Source: Diphasiastrum complanatum (taxonomy: Eukaryota; Streptophyta; Lycopodiopsida; Lycopodiales; Lycopodiaceae). From it: a DNA stretch of 64,000 bases. The notes below the pieces were generated by a model that ran no database searches, was not told where the DNA came from, and was given only the letters and a program-made list of their open reading frames with translations. The stretch is taken from assembly GCA_029204225.1 (NCBI GenBank), contig CM055113.1, positions 31,732,383 through 31,796,382 on the forward strand. Reading direction: 5' to 3'. Below, in pieces: positions 1 to 8,468 of the stretch. Position 1 is the stretch's first letter; each line of letters begins with the position of its first letter. A program made the translations under genes and the position numbers.

Positions 1-81
1 TCACCTCTTTAACGAAGGACTGCCAACAGTGACAGGCCAGCTTACACAGGACGAAATGGAGCCAACATTGCTTGCAGTTTC
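1..81 (+). pseudogene. G1 protease-tail repeat, first part
   Basis: In the second reading frame this stretch encodes the start of a repeat of about 44 residues (HLFNEG-x-PTVT-x-QLT) that follows the protease domain in the G family. Copy G2 has the same sequence at about 52.98-53.03 kb on the minus strand. G2 lacks one G at the point corresponding to position 17 and is therefore shifted in frame; G1 is not. The frame is cut at 81 by the nested LTR element. Confidence 0.6.
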
Positions 82-946
82 TGTTAAAATTGGCAAAAGC
101 TAACTTGGTTAAATCTTGTAAATACCATAATGACTTGTACCTATCATCATTAGACATGTGTGGAGCCTGTTCCCACGTGTGAAATCTATGCCTAAGTCAT
201 TTAGATAGATCATAAATGTTGTACATATCATTTAAATTGGAAACTAGTGGCTAAATTGGCCAAAAACTAGTTTAGTAGTATTATGACACTTGGCACCATT
301 CTAGTGGTAGAAAATGCTATATCACATGGGTAGGAGTGGTCTCCCACGTGTGAAATATCATATAGAAAGTTCAGATCCATTGTATATAGATTTCATACAT
401 GTCAAAAGTCAAATCTCCTAGATTGTAGGACCTATCTCCTAATTTGTAGGAATCTAGAAGGTCAACACTAGCCACCAATGATGATGTGGCAAATTAATGG
501 AATCTTAGCCAAAGTGGATATGGATAAGCACTATGACCTGTCTCACACGTGCTGGAAGTATCTTAGAGAGAGAGTATGATGATTTTTGTATTTAATCCAT
601 GATGGATCCACTTTGAGAAATCAATGAGGCAAGATCTTGGTTTTGGAGGCATATCTTGAGTATTCTCATATTTGTGTTGTGATTTTATGGTTCTATTGCT
701 TTCTAACACTTGTGTACTTCACTCTCTGCTGTAATTCCGTACAGGTACTGTTCTTCACACGTGTGAAGGCAGTAGGTCTCAAGTTTAATCATTTGCTTGT
801 TGTTCTTGCTAGATTTTTGATGGGAAATTGATCTAATTCTAGATCTAATCATTGGTTGATTAGTAGACCATGTAATCTAGCTTCCAACACCTCTTGAGGA
901 TCTGATCTAGATCCATTCTTGGTCTTTATTTCTCTGAAATTTCACA
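82..946 (+). repeat. 5' LTR of element 1
   Basis: It starts tgttaaaattgg and ends gaaatttcaca, immediately before the primer-binding site. It contains four CACGTG palindromes at 174, 345, 546 and 758. A short frame at 637-831 is repeated identically in the other LTR and is probably incidental. Confidence 0.92.
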
Positions 947-960
947 TGGTATCAGAGCCA
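947..960 (+). promoter_or_regulatory. Primer-binding site (initiator tRNA-Met)
   Basis: The sequence tggtatcagagcca directly abuts the LTR end. It is complementary to the 3' end of initiator methionine tRNA, the usual plant copia primer. Confidence 0.92.
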
Positions 961-984
961 AGTACAAGAGATTAAAGCATTGAT

Positions 985-1370
985 CTAAACAACACCCAGA
1001 TTGGCAAGTTTTTTGAGAAAACTCACTAATCTTGAGTGGGCGAGTTTGAAGAGTTAGTTAGCCTTGATATTTGTGCATCAAACTTGGTTGTGGGATGCAG
1101 GGTTACTCTTCACACGTGTGAGGACGTACAGTACCAGTTTTGGAGCTATATTTTTGCTATATCTTACTCATACACCCAAACTAGCAGGTTTTTTGGAAAC
1201 TAGCTAATCTTGAGGTAGCGAGTTTGAATAGATAGATAGAATCATTATATTTGTACCAAATATTTTTGTGGGCTTCATGTGTACTTACCACACGTGTGAG
1301 GCCGTACATAACCTGTTATGAGCGATAAAATTCAGTTTTGGTGCATTTAATGCCTCATACACCCAAAACT
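985..1370 (+). repeat. Two tandem leader units of about 185 bp, each with a CACACGTGTG palindrome
   Basis: Unit 1 (about 990-1175) and unit 2 (about 1176-1365) share, in order, cacccaaactag-like, ggttttttgg, aatcttgag, cgagtttgaa and cacgtgtgagg-cgtaca blocks. The palindromes are at 1113 and 1291. The units are diverged, so the duplication is older than the present insertion. Confidence 0.7.
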
Positions 1371-1589
1371 AGTCAATCTAGTGCATTTTTCAAGCTTTGT
1401 AATGCATTGTTTCTATTCCTTTGATTTGTTCTTGGTATAGATCAATCATATAGATGATTTGAATCTTTATTACAGTACATTAAAGCTGATCTTCATATGC
1501 TTTGGGTGTGCATTAAAGTTGAGAGTGAAAGATTGCCAAAAACCATAGATTAAGGAGTGATTTGCAAGGGAAGAGATTGAAATCCATTG

Positions 1590-2775
1590 TATCTTCACTC
1601 TAGATGTGTTCAAGAGTGAAAGGGTTGAGACTAGAAGCATCTAAGTGCTAGAAGTCAGCCTTGGATAAGTCCTCCAAGTGAAATCTTAAGTGAATTTCTA
1701 GAGCACAAACACTCATAAAGGCAAAATCTACCAATACAAGTGATAAGCATTGTTGGAGAGTTCTAGAAGTGATTTTTGAGATCTAAGTCACATTGTTCCA
1801 CTCCTACTCAAAGAGTTGAGTTTTGTTTGGCTTGAAAGAGAGTCATAGAGGTGTGTAAGTCACATGTGTAGTGTTTGATCCAAAAATCCTAAGAGTTCCT
1901 TCCTTTGTAGAGGGCAAGTTCTAGTAACTCATTTCTTGACTTTGGTGGAAAAATTGTCTCCTTCATTGTGATCAAATCTTGCTAAGTGGCATTAGCTCTT
2001 TGTAAGCACATATCTTAGTGAGAGAGAAGTATCACATTTTTGAATTTCATTCCAACTCTAAAGAGGTAGAGTCATTGGTACTTGGTGGAGTCCAATAGGG
2101 GTGAATGAATTCAATTTTTGAGCACAATTTGACATTGTATGTATGAAACTCAAATAAGTTCTAATTCAACTTTCTTTGTGAGAGGGTGAGGGTCAAGTTG
2201 TGATCCCATTGGGAGTATAGAACAAGGAGGAGTCCATATTTGAGTGTTCATACATGGTTGGGATCTTTGTGAATCTCTAGATGTCTAATTTTTAAGCTTG
2301 GTGAAAAATTATTGACATAGATTGTTATCAAACCATTTCATGTCCATTCCAAATCTCAAGAGTGAGATTATTTGGGTCAAGAGGATTCCAAAAGGCGTGA
2401 TTGGATCTGATCTTTGTGTGTTTGAATCAAGTATACATGTCAAGTTTATGTGATCTAGTGTAGATCATTTTTTTTTTTTGTGAAAGTTAGTGGTTTAATT
2501 TGTTGTCGAATCAAATCAAATTCAATCAAAATCTTAAGAGTGAGATTATTTGGGTCAAGAGTGAGTCCAAAAGAAGTGATTGAGTTTGATTTTCAAGTAT
2601 TTGAAACAAAACCCATCCTTTGTTCAAGAATATCAAAAGTTGAGTGAACTAGTCAAGAGAAAAGAAAAATCTAGGAGTCAAATCTTTTCAAATCCATTCC
2701 AACTCTCAAAAGAAAGAGTCATTGGTGTTTGTTGAGTCCAATAGGGGTGTTTGAATCTGATTTTTGTGATTTGAT
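1590..2775 (+). repeat. Dispersed leader repeats of about 85 bp, each with a short hairpin
   Basis: Related blocks begin near 1790, 2045, 2343, 2515 and 2690. The consensus order is ttcattccaa, a short inverted repeat around an AGAG-containing loop, att(t)ggg, gagtccaataggggtg, and a gaatctgatttttg-like end. The stems are at 1806-1821, 2055-2072, 2352-2369, 2530-2547 and 2702-2719. They differ in sequence but keep pairing. A looser stem (ttcactc/gagtgaa) is near 1594-1620. Confidence 0.7.
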
Positions 2776-2960
2776 AGAGTGCTTTGGTCTTAGTGATCAA
2801 AGCAAAAATTAGTTTCCAATTGACTAGGTTGAAAAGAGATATGATTCAAAATTTGTCTTGTGTAGATCCTTCTAGATTGTTGAATGTGTTCAAATCTAGT
2901 TTCTTGAGAGTCACAAATTACATTTTGAAAAGTCATATCACAAAGTTTTACTTCCTCATC

Positions 2961-4799
2961 ATGGCATCAATAGGTGGCAACCTATTGGAGGCAAGTAAGG
3001 ATCCTAAATGCAACCTTTGTGGCAAGAGAGATCATTTTGTCTCAAGATGCTACAAAATGAAGACCAATCCATCCAAGGAGAACCAAAGCAAGGGGGCCGA
3101 GGTGAAGGATGGAGATTCAAGTGCAAAATGCAAAGGCAAGAAGGACAAATCTAAGGAAATGTGTTTCCTTTGTGGAAAGATGCATGAGGCTTGGAGTCTC
3201 ACAAGGACTTACAAGAGTTGTCTTCAAAAATCCATCACCACACATTTCAAACCTCTAGAAGTTTTTCATTTGGAAGTGCATTGTTTGGTTCAAGATGCAA
3301 AGAAAGATGTTTCTTTCATGAATGTCACTTGGATTTATTTCATGTTCTTGGAAAGCATTTTGTTTGGAACTTTGGATAGGTTCAAAGTTATTGTTATGAT
3401 CCAAGAGAAACCAAGCAAAATTAAGGAGGAGCAATCACAAAATGAAAATAGTTCCATTTATGCTCTCATGACATCTTTTGAAGAACTATTTTGCTTTGAA
3501 GAGATTTTTGTATCTCAAATGTGGATTAAGGCAATACTAGTTGAGTGTGATGCCTTAATAGATAGCAAAGCATGTTTTCCTTGTAAACTTACATTGAGTA
3601 TAAAGACAAGGAAATGGAAATGTCTTCATGATGTATTTTCTTTTGGTTTCAATAAGATCATGAATGATGTGTTCATTCATAATGTTGAAAGTTGTAAATT
3701 TTCAATTTTAAAGGCAAGTTGTAAACTTCTTATGAGAATAAGTGAAGCATCCAAAGTGGACACTTATATCCATAAGCAAGTAGTTAGCCTTATTGAGATG
3801 GAAATAGTTCTTGATTTCAATATTAGAAAAATCATGTCAAGTTGTGGTGATTTTTGGACTTATGGTTCTAGCATAAGTAATATTGTTGATCATAGAAAGT
3901 GCACAATGTATGGTCATGTTTATTGTGATCATTATGAGACATGGAGGTCTCGGATTTTCATCAAGGAGGAGCACCAAGAAGTTGATCTTAAGGAGTCATC
4001 TCAAGGTTCAAGTGTGCCAAGGATTGAGGAGGAGAGTCCTTCTCAAGTTATGATTCCAAGAAGAATATCAAGAGACATGGTTGAACTCATATGGCTCACA
4101 TTTCAAGGGAAAGAGGAGCACATTTCAAGTGGTATAGATCTTATGCTTTCTTCTCATATGTCATTTGGTGAATCAATTTGCTTTGGTGAGACTTTTGCAA
4201 CTCAAAGTTGGAGTAAAGCAATACTAGTTGAGTATGGTGTCTCTCTTGAGAACATAGTTGATGTTCTTAATGATTTCAAATTGATTTTAGATCAATTAGA
4301 AAGCAAATGGTTATTTCATCAAATGTATGCTCTTGAATCTTGCAAGAGCAAGAGTGATTTGCTCATTCATAGTATGAAAATTTGTCTTTTTTCATGTATT
4401 GAGGCAAATTGTAAACTCTTTATGAGAGTAAGTGAATCATCCTCTAAGGACACTTATCTCCATAATAAAGTATTTAGCCTCATTAGATCTGAGATTAGAA
4501 TGGAAATCAAGCATGAAGATATGATGCGAACTCTTGGTTATTATAGCATGCATAGTCTTGCCAATGTTGATGAGCCAAATTCTCGAGATCTTGGTAACAT
4601 GATGTTGGATCTTTGTGATCCTTATGAGTCAAGAAGGACTCTTTATTTTCTCATGGAATTTCAGCTATTTTTGAGCTTTTGGATCAACCATATGTTTCAA
4701 GGATGGAACAAATCAATGGAAAAAGTGATCAAGTGGTGCAAAGCTCTCAAGTTCATCAAAGAAGTCAACATCAAGGAGGCACTATCATGGATATGGTGA
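2961..4799 (+). CDS. Element 1 gag-derived protein with zinc knuckles and a duplicated domain
   Basis: The frame is open from 2784, but I prefer the ATG at 2961. Its first residues (MASIGGNLLEAS) match the gag start of element 2 at 26496, and an A three bases upstream suits translation. The product is about 612 residues. Right after the gag start it jumps to a CCHC zinc knuckle (C-N-L-C-G-K-R-D-H-F-V-S-R-C), so the gag body is missing. A second C-x2-C-x3-H cluster follows. The rest contains two related segments of about 200 residues (about 3470-3960 and 4157-4650). Between them is a stretch (PRIEEESPSQ) like the integrase-RT linker of copia element 3 at about 49.95 kb. No protease, integrase or reverse transcriptase motif is present. 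A nucleic-acid-binding, gag-like role is inferred from the knuckle. The function of the repeated domain is unknown. Confidence 0.6.
   Translation: MASIGGNLLEASKDPKCNLCGKRDHFVSRCYKMKTNPSKENQSKGAEVKDGDSSAKCKGKKDKSKEMCFLCGKMHEAWSLTRTYKSCLQKSITTHFKPLEVFHLEVHCLVQDAKKDVSFMNVTWIYFMFLESILFGTLDRFKVIVMIQEKPSKIKEEQSQNENSSIYALMTSFEELFCFEEIFVSQMWIKAILVECDALIDSKACFPCKLTLSIKTRKWKCLHDVFSFGFNKIMNDVFIHNVESCKFSILKASCKLLMRISEASKVDTYIHKQVVSLIEMEIVLDFNIRKIMSSCGDFWTYGSSISNIVDHRKCTMYGHVYCDHYETWRSRIFIKEEHQEVDLKESSQGSSVPRIEEESPSQVMIPRRISRDMVELIWLTFQGKEEHISSGIDLMLSSHMSFGESICFGETFATQSWSKAILVEYGVSLENIVDVLNDFKLILDQLESKWLFHQMYALESCKSKSDLLIHSMKICLFSCIEANCKLFMRVSESSSKDTYLHNKVFSLIRSEIRMEIKHEDMMRTLGYYSMHSLANVDEPNSRDLGNMMLDLCDPYESRRTLYFLMEFQLFLSFWINHMFQGWNKSMEKVIKWCKALKFIKEVNIKEALSWIW
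3470..4650 (+). repeat. Internal tandem duplication (offset about 687 bp) within the element 1 frame
   Basis: Matching landmarks recur at a nearly constant offset. Examples are gcaatactagttgagt at about 3531 and 4218, gacacttat-tccata at about 3760 and 4447, and FEELFCFEE versus FGESICFGE at about 3470 and 4157. The copies are diverged but both remain open. Confidence 0.75.
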
Positions 4800-4907
4800 T
4801 CTTGGATCTTCATCAAACTCATTGGCTGATCTTCACACCTATGAACCTGCAATGATCAGCCTTAAGTGTTGTAAATAGATGTACCATAGATGTATCAAGT
4901 TAGTTTT

Positions 4908-4916
4908 GAGGAGGAG
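4908..4916 (+). promoter_or_regulatory. Polypurine tract of element 1
   Basis: The sequence gaggaggag sits directly before the TG of the 3' LTR, the normal site for plus-strand priming. Confidence 0.85.
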
Positions 4917-5781
4917 TGTTAAAATTGGCAAAAGCTAACTTGGTTAAATCTTGTAAATACCATAATGACTTGTACCTATCATCATTAGACATGTGTGGAG
5001 CCTGTTCCCACGTGTGAAATCTATGCCTAAGTCATTTAGATAGATCATAAATGTTGTACATATCATTTAAATTGGAAACTAGTGGCTAAATTGGCCAAAA
5101 ACTAGTTTAGTAGTATTATGACACTTGGCACCATTCTAGTGGTAGAAAATGCTATATCACATGGGTAGGAGTGGTCTCCCACGTGTGAAATATCATATAG
5201 AAAGTTCAGATCCATTGTATATAGATTTCATACATGTCAAAAGTCAAATCTCCTAGATTGTAGGACCTATCTCCTAATTTGTAGGAATCTAGAAGGTCAA
5301 CACTAGCCACCAATGATGATGTGGCAAATTAATGGAATCTTAGCCAAAGTGGATATGGATAAGCACTATGACCTGTCTCACACGTGCTGGAAGTATCTTA
5401 GAGAGAGAGTATGATGATTTTTGTATTTAATCCATGATGGATCCACTTTGAGAAATCAATGAGGCAAGATCTTGGTTTTGGAGGCATATCTTGAGTATTC
5501 TCATATTTGTGTTGTGATTTTATGGTTCTATTGCTTTCTAACACTTGTGTACTTCACTCTCTGCTGTAATTCCGTACAGGTACTGTTCTTCACACGTGTG
5601 AAGGCAGTAGGTCTCAAGTTTAATCATTTGCTTGTTGTTCTTGCTAGATTTTTGATGGGAAATTGATCTAATTCTAGATCTAATCATTGGTTGATTAGTA
5701 GACCATGTAATCTAGCTTCCAACACCTCTTGAGGATCTGATCTAGATCCATTCTTGGTCTTTATTTCTCTGAAATTTCACA
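4917..5781 (+). repeat. 3' LTR of element 1
   Basis: It matches 82-946 in length and in every block I compared, including all four CACGTG sites. It ends caca at 5781, after which G1 sequence resumes with tctacatcaaagg. Confidence 0.92.
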
Positions 5782-6370
5782 TCTACATCAAAGGTGAATT
5801 CAAGTGCCGATGCAGAGCTCAAGGAGCTCAACTTGTGTGACCAAGCGAAAGCTCACTTCTTTAACGAAGGACATCCAACAGTGACAAACCAGCGGACGCA
5901 AGGTCAAATGGAGCCAACATTGCCTGCAGCTTCTACATCAGAGTGAATCTAAGTGCCGATGCAGAGCTCAAGGAGCTCAACCTGGGCGACCAAACGAAAT
6001 ATCTAGAGTCCTAGGGGACTCATCCAGACGTGCGACGAAAAGGACATATTTGAGGCTTAAGGGAGCCGTAAGTACCTTTTTTTTTCATGTTAATAAAGTA
6101 AGCCGCATTTCTCATGGAGGAGTGAGCTTCAGTCTAATGTCTAAGTGCAGCAGCTTTACACAGGTTTTACGTAAGTGAACTAGATCCACACTTTTCCTGT
6201 GCTGGGTGCAAACACAATATCATTACTTCTCTTTACAGTTGGTCTCCTTTGGTCGGTGAATCAAGCCCGTGCCCTTGTATATGTGAATAAAGTCTGGCAG
6301 GTGAATTAAGCCCGTGCCATGAGTCTTAGGTTCTAGTTTGGCCCTGATGAGGACATCAGCTTTCTCAAAC
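5782..6370 (+). pseudogene. G1 protease-tail repeats and 3' untranslated region
   Basis: This continues the sequence interrupted at 81. It encodes further copies of the roughly 44-residue repeat (SADAELKELNL, then HPTVTNQ) until a stop near 5944. The remainder up to the polypurine tract is non-coding, with no readable domain. The segment matches 52.36-52.95 kb of G2 on the opposite strand. Confidence 0.65.
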
Positions 6371-6380
6371 GAGGGGAGGA
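6371..6380 (+). promoter_or_regulatory. Polypurine tract of G1
   Basis: The sequence gaggggagga lies directly before the LTR start tgttgtaaag. The same tract is at 52353-52362 on the minus strand in G2. Confidence 0.8.
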
Positions 6381-7293
6381 TGTTGTAAAGCTGACTCGGG
6401 TGCACCCAGCGTGCCCAGTAAGACTCAAAGGGGTGACACTCTCTAAGGTCCCAGAGCAAGTTAGAACGTCAAGGACTGAGCCTCCGACCTGTGGTGAGCC
6501 AGTCAAGTAGTCACAAGTCATGAGCTAGCTTTGGAGCTCGAGTCATGGCCTAGTCAAGAAAGCAAGTTGATTCGGCCGCCGGGACGGCTCCCGGGACCCA
6601 TGTCCAGGAGCCAGACTGATTCTGCCAGGCTTGCCAGGCTTAAATAGCAAAATAAAAACTAAGTCCTAAAAAGCGTGCTTTACCAGAAAGCACTATGTTT
6701 CAAACCAGAGGGGGTGCGCCGAAGCACAGCAGAACTATAGGGGGAGTCCGACAGACAGAAACTTGGGCAGCTCAACCAGCGCCAGGAATCCAGTCGCCAG
6801 GTCTCAGCTCCCTCTACCAGCACGAGCCAGGCACAATGCCCAACACGTGTTGGTGGCCCCGAGACCGGTCAGTCTATGTATGAATGTAACCTCTTCCAAA
6901 TCTAATAAAGTTGATCCTTGGGGATGATTACCATTTCGGTTTCGCCTCCGGGACTGGTCCAAGTGGAAGGATCTTTACTACAACCTTTTTGCGTCGCCGG
7001 TGCCTAAGGGTCCCTGTCATCGACATGGGGCTTGCTGCTATGCCAATTGGTCAGTTTGGCGACCACTATGCCTTGGTTTTCATGTGTGGCTTGTCTTTGC
7101 CTTTGGTTACCTTTTGGGGACGGATTCTGAGTTGGCTTTCGGGTTGGTTGGGATTCCAGTTTTCTTGAATGGTTAAGGTTGTTACGTTTCTGAGTTGGCT
7201 TTTACGTAAGTGCATGATGGATGAATGTTAGACTTAAGCGCGTGTTAGGAAAACCGCTCAAGTCCCAACGCCCTTTGAGGCACCGGCGCAACA
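6381..7293 (+). repeat. 3' LTR of G1 (913 bp)
   Basis: It starts tgttgtaaagctgac and ends ggcgcaaca. It matches the G2 5' LTR at 55740-56649 on the other strand. Short frames inside it recur in the G2 LTR and are probably incidental. The five bases after it (gggcg, 7294-7298) match those flanking the G2 LTR. Confidence 0.85.
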
Positions 7294-7800
7294 GGGCGCA
7301 GGTGTGAACATTATCTCAGAAGAAACTTACAGCAAATTAAAGAACATCACGTTGCATAAGAGCAATTTAGTTATACATATGGCAAACCATACACGGGACT
7401 CTCCAGCCGGGGAAATTCGGAAGATTCCTGTCTATATTAAGGGATTGAAGTTTCTATTGAATTTCCTTGTTATGAGACTACCCACGGGTGCAGCCGTTTA
7501 CCTAGTTCTATTAGGCTGACCCTAGTTGCGAGCCGCTAAAGCAGTACAGTTGTCAATCTATTTGTTGCGGATGGAGTTAAGGCAGATTCTAAAGAATTAC
7601 TGCGGAAGGATAAACAAGTGATAGTAGAGGATTCAAAGGGAGAACAGTTTCCACAGAGTTTTTCGGAGATTATTGAAGAGTCCCGAACATTAAAAGAAGA
7701 GGTTGCACGGTTGCATCCTACTCAAGTCTCCAGAGAAGAATTGATCACGATTAATTTGGGTACAGAAGACAATCCAAAGCACATATCAATTGGTGGCAAT
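7294..7800 (+). pseudogene. Ty3/gypsy protease C-terminal half and protease-RT linker
   Basis: The frame opens at GAGVNIISEETY, a typical gypsy protease segment after the catalytic Asp, and runs through LLNFLVM and a GAAVY-VLLG block. Stops near 7517 (TGA) and 7523 (TAG) stand where Arg and Trp are expected. A shifted frame at 7618-7800 continues with the linker (EELITINLGTEDNP). The N-terminal half of this protease region, ending at the same nucleotide, is at 56650-57151 on the minus strand. This piece is the target into which G1 inserted. Confidence 0.7.
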
Positions 7801-8278
7801 AATCATTTGTCAATATGGACCAATCATAGTGAAGGATGCACCAAAATGGTCCAATCATTGTAAGAGGTGGCATGTAGGTGGTCCAATCAGTGTAAGAGGC
7901 GATTTAAAGAGGTCCAATCATTGAGCTTTATTGTCACTCTTCATGGATCTAGAGCTACTATGAGTTAGAGTGAGATGGAGTCCACACTTAGCTCCAACCC
8001 AATTTCAAGCTACAAGCCCACCTCATTTAATCTATGCTTAAAAAAGGAGTCTCTCTCGCCAGAGTCAGAACGACATCACTTGGTGGTATCTTAACCCGAC
8101 CTGAAACCCAATTGACTCATTGAGTTTGAAGATAATGGTTTTGAAGCTGGTGATGACTTCACTATGCGATGACTGTAGGTATGTCTTCATTGTCATTGTG
8201 AATGAATCACATGAAACGTTACGGGCTTGAATGCCCCGTGTTAATGAAATGTTTTTTTTCACACAAGAAAGAAACTCC
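7801..8278. other. Spacer with short repeats upstream of the RBR gene
   Basis: Three diverged copies of a ggtccaatca(t/g)tg-containing unit of about 35-40 bp lie at about 7847-7935. The rest shows no convincing coding or element signature. Promoter elements of the RBR gene may be here, but I cannot name one. Confidence 0.5.
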
Positions 8279-8351
8279 ACCCCCCCCCCCCCCCCCCTCT
8301 CCTCTCTCTCTCTCTCTCTCACACACACAAATATATATATATATATATATT
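8279..8351. repeat. Compound microsatellite (C-run, CT, CA, AT)
   Basis: A run of about 18 C is followed by CT repeats, a short CA run and about eleven AT repeats. It ends about 120 bp before the RBR start codon and is CT-rich on the coding strand, so it may lie in the promoter or 5' untranslated region. Confidence 0.9.
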
Positions 8352-8468
8352 GTCCCATCATATGTGATGTGTTTAGCAGGAGAGCTCTCTCGCCAGAAAA
8401 GGAGAGGGGAGCGTTTTTTCTGCTCTCGCGTTTGATCGGGCGGAGAGACAGACCTGAAGACACTTGGA

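Larger units (their letters stand above)
82..5781 (+). mobile_element. Young non-autonomous copia-type LTR retrotransposon (element 1)
   Basis: The element has two 865-bp LTRs (82-946 and 4917-5781), each beginning TG and ending CA. They look identical in every block I compared, which indicates recent insertion. A primer-binding site for initiator tRNA-Met follows the 5' LTR, and a GA-rich polypurine tract precedes the 3' LTR. The 3.97-kb internal region has a leader of about 2 kb and one long frame with zinc knuckles. No reverse transcriptase, RNase H or integrase is visible, so mobilisation in trans is inferred. It is inserted in G1. I see no clean 5-bp target duplication (only tc is shared by the two flanks). 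Confidence 0.9.
1..7293 (+). mobile_element. G-family gypsy-like element, copy G1 (3' part), with a nested insertion
   Basis: This is the 3' end of a G-family element that begins before the window. Bases 1-81 and 5782-6380 are internal sequence, and together they match the continuous reverse strand of copy G2 near 52.4-53.0 kb, so 82-5781 is a later insertion. The element ends with a polypurine tract at 6371-6380 and a 913-bp 3' LTR at 6381-7293. It is followed by the five bases gggcg, which also flank the 5' LTR of G2 at 56650. The family encodes only gag and protease in the copies seen here. Confidence 0.75.

Noticed and set aside
637-831. A 64-residue frame in the element 1 LTR (also at 5472-5666)
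   Set aside because: It is conserved only because the LTRs are identical. It is hydrophobic, has no domain, and overlaps the likely promoter and transcript-end region.
82-5781. A clean 5-bp target duplication for element 1
   Set aside because: The flanks are gtttc on the left and tctac on the right. Only two bases are shared, although the joined flanks match the uninterrupted G2 sequence, so the insertion itself is secure.
6223-6521. Frames at 6223-6521 that recur at 52173-52510
   Set aside because: They recur because both lie in the G LTR and 3' region, and they are antisense to the element. No domain is present.
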